A stretch of 64,000 nt of DNA from Lentzea cavernae (GCF_014653695.1 NZ_BNAR01000007.1:62001-126000), one strand, 5' to 3'; counted from the stretch's first letter, positions 1 to 8,047 are shown. Notes: generated by a model not told the origin, from the letters alone. Program-made: numbers and translations.

Positions 1-356
1 CCCCTTCCGGCCTCAGAGACACGGTCCCCATCGGCGCAAGGCTCCCCATGACAGCGGGCTCAGGCGCCAAAGTCCTGGCCGCGTGGTCAGACCCAGGCAC
101 CCAAAGGGCAGTCCTGGCCGACGCCGTCTACGGCGAACGCACCCTCCTGGAGGTCCGCCGCCGAGGCTGGGCCCAAAGCGTCGCAGAACGAGAACCAGGC
201 GTCGCCTCAGTCTCAGCCCCCGTAAGGGACTCCTCCGGCGCCGTGGTGGCCGCCGTCTCGGTAAGCGGCCCCATCGACCGCATGGGCCGCCGCCCAGGAG
301 CCCGCTGGGCCGCAGACCTACTAGCAGCAGCCGAGGCCCTGCAAAGCCGCCTCTAA
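1..356 (+). CDS. IclR-family transcriptional regulator, C-terminal part (5' end outside window)
   Basis: The reading frame is open from position 3 at the window edge, so the N-terminal winged-helix domain lies upstream. What is visible is the end of an IclR effector-binding domain: a stretch reading LRDTVPIGARLPM, then SGAKVLAAW, and the core VSAPVRDSSGAVVAAVSVSGP, which is the family's typical ligand-pocket strand. In actinobacteria the IclR protein next to leuCD and tRNA-Gln/Glu is NdgR/LtbR, which controls leucine and other amino-acid genes. The tRNA genes downstream and the branched-chain genes later in the window fit that identity, but leuCD is not visible, so NdgR is an inference. Confidence 0.8.
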   Translation, partial: PSGLRDTVPIGARLPMTAGSGAKVLAAWSDPGTQRAVLADAVYGERTLLEVRRRGWAQSVAEREPGVASVSAPVRDSSGAVVAAVSVSGPIDRMGRRPGARWAADLLAAAEALQSRL

Positions 357-369
357 AGCACCACACCCC

Positions 370-403
370 AAGGCCGCCCTAACCCTCCGGATAGGGCGGC
401 CTT
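370..403 (+). terminator. Intrinsic terminator of the IclR gene
   Basis: A 12-bp perfect inverted repeat (AAGGCCGCCCTA, 370-381, against 392-403) with a 10-nt loop begins 14 nt after the IclR stop codon. There is no long T-run after it, which is common in high-GC actinobacteria. Confidence 0.7.
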
Positions 404-794
404 CCGCATGCCACCCCCGACACGCCGCCCCACCCACCCGACACGCCACACAACCCGTCTCAACAGACACCCGCCACACGGCCCAACGCCAGCCAGAAGC
501 ATGGCGCGTCAAAGAGGGCCAAGCAGACAGCGAAGTTGTGCCATGAATGCCCACGAAGAGACGACGTGGACTTAGCGACCTAGAGAGGAGAGGAAAGCCA
601 CAGATGAGGATCCCCAAGACATCGCAATAGACAGCGACCCAATTCAGGACTCACCTGACCCGGCTGACGCGAAGCGAAGTCCCACACACATTCGCGAGCG
701 AAGCGAAGCGCCAACCAGACCCATCGGGCACATCAACTCCGGGGGTCCGGGGGCGGAGCCCGCCGGCTGGGGGTCTGGAAGCTCGGCCCCCAGA
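404..794. other. Intergenic stretch without a convincing gene
   Basis: No open frame here has a ribosome-binding site or recognisable product. It holds two copies of GCGAAGCGAAG (669-679 and 698-708) and a G/C-rich segment at about 739-765 of the kind often seen between actinobacterial genes. I see no attachment-site duplication although tRNA genes follow. Confidence 0.5.
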
Positions 795-841
795 GGACAA
801 AAGCGAAAGAGGCCTGTCTGCGTTCTCCGCAGACAGGCCTC
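795..841 (-). terminator. Terminator of the tRNA-Gln/tRNA-Glu transcript
   Basis: A perfect 14-bp stem (809-822 with 828-841) and a 5-nt loop lie 11 nt beyond the 3' end of tRNA-Glu. On the minus strand it is followed by a T-rich run (reading TTTCGCTTTT), so it is a standard Rho-independent terminator for the two tRNA genes. Confidence 0.85.
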
Positions 842-852
842 TCCCACCTCTG

Positions 853-925
853 TAGCCCCGAAGGGATTCGAACCCTCGCTACCGCCTTGAGAGGGCGGCG
901 TCCTAGGCCGCTAGACGACGGGGCC
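853..925 (-). tRNA. tRNA-Glu(CTC)
   Basis: The minus strand folds as a full cloverleaf: acceptor GGCCCCG with CGGGGCT (a G-U first pair), discriminator A, anticodon stem CCGCC/GGCGG with loop CTCTCAA giving anticodon CTC, and a TTCGAAT T-loop. The 3' CA of CCA follows only in part in the DNA. It lies downstream of tRNA-Gln on the same strand, before a shared terminator. Confidence 0.95.
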
Positions 926-1068
926 CTAGAACTTCTTGCTGGTGTGAACCTTATCAGATCGCTCTGCCCGGTCCAAATCCGGCTATTCAGTTCTTTTCTT
1001 ACCTACTGCTGTGTCTTGCATTTTCAGCAGCTCCAGAAGCTTACCCGAGAGCAGTTCTTCCGCAGCAG

Positions 1069-1140
1069 CTGGGGTACCAGGACTCGAACCTAGACTAACT
1101 GAACCAGAATCAGTCGTGCTGCCAATTACACCATACCCCA
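1069..1140 (-). tRNA. tRNA-Gln(CTG)
   Basis: The minus strand gives acceptor TGGGGTA with TACCCCA, discriminator G, anticodon stem ACTGA/TCAGT with anticodon CTG, and a TTCGAGT T-loop. CCA is not encoded. It is probably co-transcribed with tRNA-Glu about 140 nt downstream. The pairing of these two tRNAs is relevant because gatCAB, which converts Glu-tRNA(Gln) to Gln-tRNA(Gln), is in the same window. Confidence 0.95.
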
Positions 1141-1290
1141 TTGGCTTTCACGATCGACTTCGTCTCTCCGAAGGAGTTCCGAGGTCCTCGTTGCTGCCGT
1201 GAGAAATACTAGACCACGCCCCCACCAGAAGTGAAATCGGCCCCCACCTACACGCATAAGCGCAGGTGAGGGCCGGTCTCGAGGTCGATC

Positions 1291-2028
1291 TCAGGCGTGC
1301 GCGGTGGAGAGCTCGCACACGAGGAGCTCCGGCAGTTCCGCGAGCGTCGTGATGGACGACAGTCCCGCGGGCAGCGTGCCGCCGGTCGGGCCGATGCGGT
1401 TGATCCAGACGCCGTGCATTCCGGCGTCGCGCGCGCCGATGGCGTCGGCGTGCAGGCGGTCGCCCACGTGGACGGTGTCGCCGGGCGAGACGCCCAGGGC
1501 CAGGCACGCGGTGTGGAAGATCACGCGGTCAGGCTTGGCGCAGCCGACCTCCCCGGCGATGAGCACGGCGTCGAAGTACTCGGCGAGGCCGAGCTGGGCG
1601 ATCTTCATGCGCTGGTGGCGGCCCGACGCGTTGCTGATCGCGGCGATCGGGAGGCCCGTGGCGCGCAGCCAGTCGAGCATCGGGATCGCGTCCGGGAACA
1701 GGCACCAGCTCGCCGAGAGGATCTCCTGGCGACCCAGCTCGCGGCGGGTGGCCTCCTCCAGGCAGAGCTCCTCGCCGAGCGCGGCGAAGAAGGCCTGGGT
1801 GCGGATGTTGCGCATGTGCTCGTACTGGAGCTCGCCGGCGAGCTGGCGGGAGACGTGGTCGTCTGTGATCCGCTGCCACAACGACCAGGCGTCGGCGTTA
1901 CCGACCATCGAGGCCAACGCGGCTCGCGAAGAAGAGCTGTAGTCGACAAGTGTGTCGTCGACGTCCAGGCACACAGCGCGGATCTCGCCGGTTCTCTTAC
2001 GCGTGAAAGTCGGGGACGCAGTTGTCAC
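1291..2028 (-). CDS. HAD-superfamily hydrolase
   Basis: This is a 245-residue phosphatase-like protein of the haloacid dehalogenase superfamily. The nucleophile motif DVDDT lies at residues 22-26. Motif II (AISNASG) sits mid-protein, the lysine motif is GCAKPD, and the acidic motif is VHVGDRLHADAIGA. An alpha-helical cap separates motifs I and II, so it is a C1-cap member acting on a small phosphorylated metabolite that cannot be named. The GTG start lies 6 nt after a TAACCT -10 hexamer (2035-2040), with no ribosome-binding site, so the mRNA is probably leaderless. Confidence 0.88.
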   Translation of the reverse strand: MTTASPTFTRKRTGEIRAVCLDVDDTLVDYSSSSRAALASMVGNADAWSLWQRITDDHVSRQLAGELQYEHMRNIRTQAFFAALGEELCLEEATRRELGRQEILSASWCLFPDAIPMLDWLRATGLPIAAISNASGRHQRMKIAQLGLAEYFDAVLIAGEVGCAKPDRVIFHTACLALGVSPGDTVHVGDRLHADAIGARDAGMHGVWINRIGPTGGTLPAGLSSITTLAELPELLVCELSTAHA

Positions 2029-2341
2029 CCCGGAAGGTTAGGTGCGAGGGGCCCTCGTCCGATTCGGCTAACGAGGTGATTCCTACAGGTCCTTGCACGA
2101 TCAAGCGGACCTTGAGGCCCCGAACGAACCAGTCAGACTCCTCCGGGCGCCAGACGCAATCGCCCAGTCGAGTGTTGTTCGGCGGGGCAACGACCTCCGC
2201 GCGGCCGGACCGTTCCGCGAGCGCGACACTTTAGACCGCACAACGACATTTCGCCCCAACCGCAACCTTTTCGAGGCCTGGCCCGCCAGACTGTCCACAT
2301 TGGACGGCCCCGAACGAGAGCCACGCCACTGCGAACACGGC
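2029..2341. other. Intergenic region between the divergent HAD and monooxygenase genes
   Basis: It holds the HAD promoter (minus-strand -10 TAACCT at 2035-2040). A long plus-strand frame crosses it but has no ribosome-binding site and only runs into another frame of the next gene. I see no gene here. Confidence 0.5.
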
Positions 2342-2394
2342 TTGACGCACCTGGCGATCACGAGCATGCTTGCCTTAATTCAACATGAGTTGAA
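2342..2394 (+). promoter_or_regulatory. Promoter and palindromic operator of the FAD monooxygenase
   Basis: TTGACG (2342-2347), a 17-nt spacer and CATGCT (2365-2370) form a plausible promoter. A perfect palindrome, TTCAAC-ATGA-GTTGAA (2379-2394), lies at the predicted transcription start. Such 6-4-6 palindromes are typical sites for TetR, MarR or PadR-type repressors. No such repressor gene is adjacent; the neighbouring regulator is NarL-type. Confidence 0.5.
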
Positions 2395-2408
2395 AAGAGG
2401 GGATCACC

Positions 2409-3665
2409 ATGGAGAGGACAACCTGTCTCGTCGTCGGCGGCGGACCTGCCGGGATGGTGCTGGGGCTGCTCCTGGCCCGCGGGGGCGTCGAGGTCACGGT
2501 GCTCGAGAAGCACGGCGACTTCCTGCGCGACTTCCGCGGCGACACGGTGCACGCGTCGACGCTCACGCTGCTGGACGAGTTGGGGCTCGGTCCGGCTTTC
2601 GAGCAGGTCCCGCACCAGGACGTCGACAAGATCGAGGCGCTGCTCGACGGCGGCGCGAAGGCCACGATCGCCGACCTGTCGCGGCTTCCCGGTCCGAACA
2701 AGCGCATCGCGATGGTGCCGCAGTGGGACTTCCTCGACCTGCTGGCGGACGCGGGCAGGCTCGAGCCGACGTTCACGCTGCGGATGAACACCGAGGTCAC
2801 CGAGATCACCAAGAGCGGCAACAGGGTCACGGGCGTGAAGTACCGGGACCGCGTCAACGGGCACGAGGGCGAGTTCGCCGCCGACCTCGTCGTCGCGGCG
2901 GACGGGCGGAGCTCGATCCTGCGCGCGGCCGTGGAACTCCCGGTCTACAGCTTCGGCGCGCCGATGGACGTGTGGTGGTTCCGGTTGCCGCGCAAGGAAA
3001 GCGACGCCGTGAAGGGTGGCGCCGGCAGGTTCAGCTCGGGCAGTGCGCTCGTGCTGATTCCACGTGGCGAGTACTTCCAGTGCGCCTTCCTGATCCGCAA
3101 GGGAACGGACCAGGCCGTGCGCGCCGAGGGAATCGAGAAGTTCCGCGAGCGCGTCGTCACGCTCGTCCCGTGGCTCGCGGACAGGGTCGGTCACATCACG
3201 GACCTCGACGAGGTGAAGCTGCTCGACGTGAAGCTGGACCGGTTGCGCCAGTGGCACGTGGACGGACTGCTGTGCATCGGTGACGCGGCGCACGCGATGT
3301 CACCGGTCGGCGGCGTGGGCATCAACCTGGCCGTGCAGGACGCGGTGGCGGCCGCGACCGTGCTCGCGAAGCCGTTGCGGGAGGGCCGGGTCACGGGCGC
3401 GACGCTCGCGAAGGTGCGCGGGCGCAGGCTGTTCCCGACCGTGGTGATCCAGACCGTGCAGCGGGTGATCCACAGGTTGTTCCTCGGCCGCAAGCTCAAC
3501 AGCACCGAGACGGTGTCGAGCACGGGCATGCCGTTGCCGCTCAAGATCGCCCAGAAACTGCCGTTCCTGCAGGCCGTCCCCGCCTACGTGGTCGCGATCG
3601 GCCCGCGTCCCGAGCACGCGCCCGACTTCGCGCGGAGGGACCCGCAGACCATTGTCAGGTCGTGA
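2409..3665 (+). CDS. FAD-dependent oxidoreductase of the aromatic hydroxylase type
   Basis: This 418-residue flavoprotein belongs to the p-hydroxybenzoate-hydroxylase-like group. The dinucleotide-binding motif GGGPAG is near residue 9. A DG motif (VVAADGRSS) lies mid-protein, and the second FAD motif, GDAAHAMSPVGGVGINLAVQDA, is near residue 290. A good ribosome-binding site (GAGGGG) precedes the ATG. Such enzymes hydroxylate or epoxidise aromatic or polyketide substrates, or inactivate antibiotics; the substrate cannot be told. The operator-like palindrome upstream suggests induction by a small molecule. The 3' end overlaps the convergent response regulator by 11 nt. Confidence 0.85.
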   Translation: MERTTCLVVGGGPAGMVLGLLLARGGVEVTVLEKHGDFLRDFRGDTVHASTLTLLDELGLGPAFEQVPHQDVDKIEALLDGGAKATIADLSRLPGPNKRIAMVPQWDFLDLLADAGRLEPTFTLRMNTEVTEITKSGNRVTGVKYRDRVNGHEGEFAADLVVAADGRSSILRAAVELPVYSFGAPMDVWWFRLPRKESDAVKGGAGRFSSGSALVLIPRGEYFQCAFLIRKGTDQAVRAEGIEKFRERVVTLVPWLADRVGHITDLDEVKLLDVKLDRLRQWHVDGLLCIGDAAHAMSPVGGVGINLAVQDAVAAATVLAKPLREGRVTGATLAKVRGRRLFPTVVIQTVQRVIHRLFLGRKLNSTETVSSTGMPLPLKIAQKLPFLQAVPAYVVAIGPRPEHAPDFARRDPQTIVRS

Positions 3666-4314
3666 CGAACGCCTCGGAGGACTCGCCGAGCACCATCGCC
3701 ACGGCGTGGGCGCGGTCACGGGCGCCCAGCTTGCGCAGGATCGCCTTCACGTGGGTCTTCACGGTGTCGTTGCTGATGAAGAGCCGCTGGGCGATGCGCG
3801 CGTTGTCCATGCCCTTCGCCATCTCGGCCAGGACGTCGAACTCGCGCGCCGACAGCCGGCCGAGCGACGCCGGCGGCGGCATCCGCGACGGCAGGCGCGC
3901 GAGTGATCCGACTCGCGCGTCGATCGTGGCGGGAGCACCTCGCACCGCGGCCGCGATCAGCGGCAACAGCTCGGCCACGGGCGAGGTCTTGAGCAGGTAG
4001 GCCACCGCGCCGGCGTCGAGCGCCGCGCGGGCCCAGCTCGGACTGTCCGCATTGGACAGGACGACGACAGGGGCGCCAGGCCGGTACTGCGCCGTGTCCC
4101 GCACGGTGCGCAGCGGCCCGGCGCCCGGCACGTCGAAGTCCGTGACCACCAGGTCCACCGGTGTGCCCCTCAGACTCCGCGCAGCGTCGGCCACGGTGTG
4201 GGCGATACCCACAACGCGGAAGCAGTGCGTGCGGTGCAGCGAGATCCGCAGCCCTTCGGTGATGAGCTGCGAACCGTCGACCAGCAACACACGGGTGCAC
4301 GCCGGGTCCGTCAT
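3655..4314 (-). CDS. NarL/FixJ-type response regulator with an atypical receiver
   Basis: This is a 219-residue protein with an N-terminal receiver and a C-terminal LuxR-type helix-turn-helix (about residues 150-205, LSAREFDVLAEMAKG then NDTVKTHVKAILRKLGA). The phosphoacceptor Asp is at about residue 59 (TDFDVPG) and the conserved Lys is in YLLKTS. The acidic pair that normally binds Mg2+ is reduced to a single Asp (LLVDGS at 11-15, where most members have DD or DE), so phosphorylation may be weak or absent. No histidine kinase gene is next to it. Its target genes are unknown; the convergent monooxygenase or the FAH gene are only positional candidates. Confidence 0.88.
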   Translation of the reverse strand: MTDPACTRVLLVDGSQLITEGLRISLHRTHCFRVVGIAHTVADAARSLRGTPVDLVVTDFDVPGAGPLRTVRDTAQYRPGAPVVVLSNADSPSWARAALDAGAVAYLLKTSPVAELLPLIAAAVRGAPATIDARVGSLARLPSRMPPPASLGRLSAREFDVLAEMAKGMDNARIAQRLFISNDTVKTHVKAILRKLGARDRAHAVAMVLGESSEAFVTT

Positions 4315-4381
4315 GACACCGGGAAGTTACTCGTGGGTACCCGGGTGCGTGAACTGCCGGACGCCGGATTGCTCCGTACGG

Positions 4382-5140
4382 CTACCTATTTGCGACCGGA
4401 TTGGTGAGCGTACCGAGGCCGTCCACAGTCACGGAGACCGTCTGTCCGGCCCTGATCGGCCCGACGCCCGCCGGGGTGCCGGTCAGGATCAGGTCGCCCG
4501 GCAGCAGCGTCATGATGTGGGAGACGTACTCCACGAGTGACGGGATGTCGTGCACCATCGAAGAAGTACGACCGTCTTGTTTCACCTCACCGTCGACCTC
4601 GGTGACGAGGCGCACGTCGGACGCGTCGAACTCGGTCTCGATGAAGGGACCCAACGGGCAGAACGTGTCAAAACCCTTGGCACGCGTGAACTGCACGTCC
4701 TTCTTCTGCAGGTCGCGCGCCGTGACGTCGTTGGCGATGGTGTAACCCATGATCACGCTCGTGGCCTTCGCGCGCGGCACGTCGCGGCACGGCTGGCCGA
4801 TGATGACGGCCACCTCGCCCTCGAAGTCGACGCGCTCGGACACGGCCGGGAGCTTGATCTCCACGTTCGGGCCGACCACCGACGTGTTGGGCTTGAAGAA
4901 CAGCAACGGCTCCGCGGGAACCTCGTTGCCGAGCTCCTTCGCGTGGTCCGCGTAGTTCCGCCCCACACCGATGATCTTGGTCGGCAGGATGGGAGCGAGC
5001 AGCCGCACGTCGGCCAACGGCCACTTCCGGCCGGTGAACGTGGGCGTGCCGAAGGGGTGTTCGGCGATTTCCGCGGCTTCGTCGCCTTGAACCTCGACGA
5101 AGGCCACGCCTGCGGGATGAGCGATCCTGGCAATACGCAC
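4382..5140 (-). CDS. Fumarylacetoacetate hydrolase (FAH) family protein
   Basis: This 252-residue protein has the FAH C-terminal fold. It shows GVGRNYADHAKELG, the metal-binding DFEGEVAVIIG segment (the E-x-E pair), the TIANDVTARDLQ helix, and a C-terminal GDLILTGTPAGVG. Family members hydrolyse C-C bonds in acylpyruvates or decarboxylate oxaloacetate. It starts 10 nt after the cimA stop and may be co-transcribed with it. It also has a -10-like TAAGGT 7 nt before the GTG, suggesting a leaderless internal start. The syntenic M. tuberculosis gene (Rv2993c, from memory) sits beside gltX, which is absent here. Confidence 0.88.
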   Translation of the reverse strand: MRIARIAHPAGVAFVEVQGDEAAEIAEHPFGTPTFTGRKWPLADVRLLAPILPTKIIGVGRNYADHAKELGNEVPAEPLLFFKPNTSVVGPNVEIKLPAVSERVDFEGEVAVIIGQPCRDVPRAKATSVIMGYTIANDVTARDLQKKDVQFTRAKGFDTFCPLGPFIETEFDASDVRLVTEVDGEVKQDGRTSSMVHDIPSLVEYVSHIMTLLPGDLILTGTPAGVGPIRAGQTVSVTVDGLGTLTNPVANR

Positions 5141-5150
5141 GTACTACACC

Positions 5151-6743
5151 TTAGATGTGTGAGCTGGAACGCATCGACTTGTGCACCAATGCGTCACACA
5201 GTGCAAGCCAGGAAGCCTCGACGATGTTCCCGTGCACCCCGACCGTCGTCCACTCGCGTTCGCCGTCGGTCGACTCCACGAGCACGCGCGTCACGGCGTC
5301 CGTACCGGGGTGCTCGGTGAGGATGCGCACCTTGTAGTCGGCCAGCTCGACGGTGTCCAACCAGGACAGGTGCGGCAACAACGCCTTGCGCAGCGCCGCG
5401 TCCAGGGCGTGCACGGGCCCGATGCCCTCGGCGGTCGCGATGACCCGCTCCCCCGCCACGTGCACCTTGACCGTGGCCTCGGACACGATCTCGCCGTCCG
5501 ACCGGTGGTCCAGCACGACCCGGTAGGACTCCAGCGTGAAGGGAGGAGTGTCCAGTTGGGACAGCTCGCCGCGCAGCAGCAGCTCCATCGAGGCGTCGGC
5601 CGCCTCGAACGACCAGCCCTTCGCCTCCAGCTCCTTGACGCGCTGCAGAGCACTCCCGACCTCGGTCCCCCGGCCGGCCAGGTCGAGCCCGAACTCACGT
5701 CCCTTGAGTTCGATGCTCGCCCGACCGGCCATCTCGGTGACCAGCACCCGCATGTCGTTGCCGACGGTGTCCGGAACAATGTGGTTGTAGAGCTCCGGAT
5801 CCACCTTGATCGCGCTCGCGTGCAGACCCGCCTTGTGGGCGAATGCTGACGACCCGACATAAGCCTGGTGGGTGTCGGGTGCGATGTTCGCGATCTCGGC
5901 CAACGCATGGGAGACACGGGTGAGCTCGGCCAGCGCCCCGGTCGGGAGCACCTCCATGCCGAGCTTGGTCACGAGGTTTCCCACGACGGCGAACAGGTCC
6001 GCATTACCCGCTCGCTCGCCATAACCGTTGGCGGTGCACTGAACGTGCGTCGCGCCCGCCTGAACGGCCGCGAGAGTGTTCGCCACAGCACAGGACGTGT
6101 CGTCCTGGCAGTGGATTCCAACACGGAAACCCGTCTTCTCGACGACCTCCGCGACCGTCTCCGCGAGCCCGAGCGGCAACTGCCCGCCGTTCGTGTCGCA
6201 CAGCACCACGACGTCCGCGCCACCCTCCACAGCGGACTCCAGCACCTTCAGGCTGGTGTCCGGCGAGAACGCGTACCCGTCGAAGAAGTGCTCGGCGTCG
6301 AGGAAGACCCGCCTCCCATGTTCCTTCAGGAACCTGACCGTGTCGCGCACCATCTTCAGGTTCTCGTCGGCGTCCGTCCGCAACGCCCGCTCGACGTGCC
6401 GCAGGTCCGACTTGGCCACCAGCGTCACCACCGGCGCCTGCGACTCCAGCAACGCCCTGACCTGCGGGTCGTCCTCGACCTTGACCCCGGCCTTGCGCGT
6501 CGCCCCGAACGCCACCAGCTTGGCGTGCTTCAGTTCCAGATCCCCGGCCGCCGCCCGCGCGAAGAACTCCGTGTCCTTGGGCAACGCGCCGGGCCAGCCG
6601 CCCTCGATGAACCCGACGCCGAGCCCGTCCAGCAACCGCGCGACAGCGAGCTTGTCCGTGACGGAGTACGAAATGCCCTCACGTTGTGCTCCATCGCGCA
6701 ACGTCGTGTCGTAGACGTGGAACTCGTCGCTGGGGCCGGCCAT
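5151..6743 (-). CDS. cimA: (R)-citramalate synthase
   Basis: CimA condenses pyruvate with acetyl-CoA to (R)-citramalate, the threonine-independent entry to isoleucine. The 530-residue protein opens with the HMGL-like motif YDTTLRDGAQREG, has the metal-binding HCQDD and GNADL segments, and carries a C-terminal LeuA-dimer regulatory domain (from about residue 400), the usual allosteric site. Its length and the HKAGLHASAIK motif fit CimA rather than LeuA. Two ATGs are in frame (6752 and 6743). GAGGAG directly abuts the first but is 9 nt from the second, so 6743 is preferred. Expression is probably controlled by the leader attenuator upstream. Confidence 0.93.
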   Translation of the reverse strand: MAGPSDEFHVYDTTLRDGAQREGISYSVTDKLAVARLLDGLGVGFIEGGWPGALPKDTEFFARAAAGDLELKHAKLVAFGATRKAGVKVEDDPQVRALLESQAPVVTLVAKSDLRHVERALRTDADENLKMVRDTVRFLKEHGRRVFLDAEHFFDGYAFSPDTSLKVLESAVEGGADVVVLCDTNGGQLPLGLAETVAEVVEKTGFRVGIHCQDDTSCAVANTLAAVQAGATHVQCTANGYGERAGNADLFAVVGNLVTKLGMEVLPTGALAELTRVSHALAEIANIAPDTHQAYVGSSAFAHKAGLHASAIKVDPELYNHIVPDTVGNDMRVLVTEMAGRASIELKGREFGLDLAGRGTEVGSALQRVKELEAKGWSFEAADASMELLLRGELSQLDTPPFTLESYRVVLDHRSDGEIVSEATVKVHVAGERVIATAEGIGPVHALDAALRKALLPHLSWLDTVELADYKVRILTEHPGTDAVTRVLVESTDGEREWTTVGVHGNIVEASWLALCDALVHKSMRSSSHI

Positions 6744-6766
6744 CGGAGTCATCTCCTCATCAGGGC

Positions 6767-6839
6767 AAACAAAAAGACCCCCCGCGGGATGCGAGAGGTC
6801 TGCGCGTCGGGTGCCTGGGGCGGCAGCTACCCGACGCGC
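6767..6839 (-). promoter_or_regulatory. cimA attenuator: leader hairpin followed by an intrinsic terminator
   Basis: On the minus strand a perfect 11-bp hairpin (6829-6839 with 6802-6812, 16-nt loop) has its 5' arm inside the end of the leader ORF. Directly next to it is a second hairpin with an 11-pair stem (AGACCTCTCGC with GCGGGGGGTCT, three G-U pairs), followed by TTTTTGTTT (6767-6775), a textbook intrinsic terminator. It sits between a short ORF with tandem Ile codons and cimA. A ribosome stalled on the Ile codons would cover the first hairpin and change folding. The exact antiterminator is not obvious by eye. Confidence 0.75.
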
Positions 6840-6871
6840 TCGTCAATAATGGTGGCGGTGAACTGAGCCAT
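6827..6871 (-). CDS. cimA leader peptide (14 residues, tandem Ile codons)
   Basis: The ORF encodes MAQFTATIIDERVG and stops just before the loop of the attenuator hairpin. Its two Ile codons are both ATT, adjacent, and rare for this GC-rich DNA. CimA makes isoleucine precursors, so Ile-tRNA shortage would stall ribosomes exactly here. The ribosome-binding site is weak (no clear purine run; ATCCCGGTC before ATG). The call rests on the codon content, position and adjacent terminator, not on homology. Confidence 0.65.
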   Translation of the reverse strand: MAQFTATIIDERVG

Positions 6872-6975
6872 GACCGGGATGCTGCCACAGCTCAGCACGG
6901 CGTACCAAGCGACGGGAGGAAATCTCCCACTATCTGGTCACGGGTTCACGCTCGTGACTTCAGGGCCAGAGGGGC

Positions 6976-7036
6976 CGCAAGGCGACCACCCTGCTGGAAC
7001 CGCGACCAGCTACCGCAAGCCCACCCGCGCGGTGCC
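6976..7036 (-). repeat. Dispersed repeat, copy A
   Basis: On the minus strand this 61-bp segment starts GGCACCGCGCGGGT and ends GGTCGCCTTGCG. It closely matches copy C at 17643-17703 along its whole length, and copy B (17295-17370) more loosely. It lies between the cimA leader and the btuF-like gene, outside any gene. Confidence 0.7.
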
Positions 7037-7066
7037 CACTGCCGCCGGGCGATGACACCCAGGAGC

Positions 7067-8047
7067 TCAGGCCCCGGCCAGGAACTTCGCGAACGCCTCG
7101 ATCGAAGCCGCGTTCCGAGGCCCCTCCACCAAAGCCGCGTACGGCAACGAGAAGAACCGCTTTCCCTGAATCGCAGGCGAGTTGGCCAACGGCGCGAACC
7201 TCTCCAGGAACCGCTGCTTCTCCTCAGGCGTGTTCGCCTCACCGTCCGCATAGTCCACGATCAGCACCACGTCGGGGTTCCGCTGCACCACGGTCTCCCA
7301 GTTCACCGTCGTCCAGCTGTCGTTCAGGTCCCCGAACAGGTTGTCCCCACCGGCCCGCGAGATCACGTCCTGCGGCGCCGCGTTCTTCCCGGACGTGAAC
7401 GGCTGGTCCTGCCCGCTGTCGTAGAGGAACACCTTCGGCCGCGGCTTGCCCTCCATCAGCTTCCCCGCACGGGCGATCTGCTCGGAGTACCCCTTGATCA
7501 GCTCCTCGGCCTTCGCCTCGACCCGGAAGATCTTCCCCAGGTTGCGCAGATCCGTGTACAGCGCGTCCAGCGCCGGCATGATGCCGCGCTGCTTCCCCAC
7601 ACCGTTGCGGCACGCCTCGGTCAACAGGTAGCTGCCGATCCCGAGCTCCTTCAACGCGTCCGGGGTGAAGCCGGTGCTCTCGCTGAAGCCGTAGTTCCAG
7701 CCGGCGAACACCAGGTCCGCGTTGACGCCCTGCACGACCTCCTTGGAGATCTTGTCGGACAGGTGCTTGCCGCTCTCGAAGTCCGCCTTCCACGGCGAGG
7801 TCTGCACGTCGACCGTCTTCAGACCGTTCACGACGTAACCCGCCATCCGGTCCTTCAGGCCCAGCGCGAACATCATCTCGGTGATGCCGGTGTCGTTCGT
7901 GACCACTTTGGACGGGATCTTGTCGAAGGTGACCTGCTGGCCGCAGTTCGTGACGGTCACCGGGTCGGACGCGGAAGGGTCCTTCGCGACCGTGGCGCCG
8001 CAGCCGGAGACGAGCAGCAGGGCGGCTGTGACGAGTGCGGTTCTCAA
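7067..8047 (-). CDS. Cobalamin ABC transporter substrate-binding lipoprotein
   Basis: This 326-residue extracytoplasmic binding protein of the FecB/BtuF class has a short signal peptide ending in the lipobox LVSGC (Cys16), so it is membrane-anchored. The two-lobed fold is visible from QQVTFDKIPSKVVTND through ADLVFAGWNYGFSES to NPDVVLIVDYADG. Sequence alone would allow a siderophore binder. The cobalamin riboswitch at the head of the operon is what points to vitamin B12 or a corrinoid. Its GTG or ATG start overlaps the ATPase stop by 4 nt, so the two are translationally coupled. Confidence 0.85.
   Translation of the reverse strand: MRTALVTAALLLVSGCGATVAKDPSASDPVTVTNCGQQVTFDKIPSKVVTNDTGITEMMFALGLKDRMAGYVVNGLKTVDVQTSPWKADFESGKHLSDKISKEVVQGVNADLVFAGWNYGFSESTGFTPDALKELGIGSYLLTEACRNGVGKQRGIMPALDALYTDLRNLGKIFRVEAKAEELIKGYSEQIARAGKLMEGKPRPKVFLYDSGQDQPFTSGKNAAPQDVISRAGGDNLFGDLNDSWTTVNWETVVQRNPDVVLIVDYADGEANTPEEKQRFLERFAPLANSPAIQGKRFFSLPYAALVEGPRNAASIEAFAKFLAGA

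Noticed and set aside
321-847. Two short minus-strand frames before the tRNA genes (98 and 67 residues)
   Set aside because: No ribosome-binding site, no domain, low-complexity composition, and one crosses the IclR terminator.
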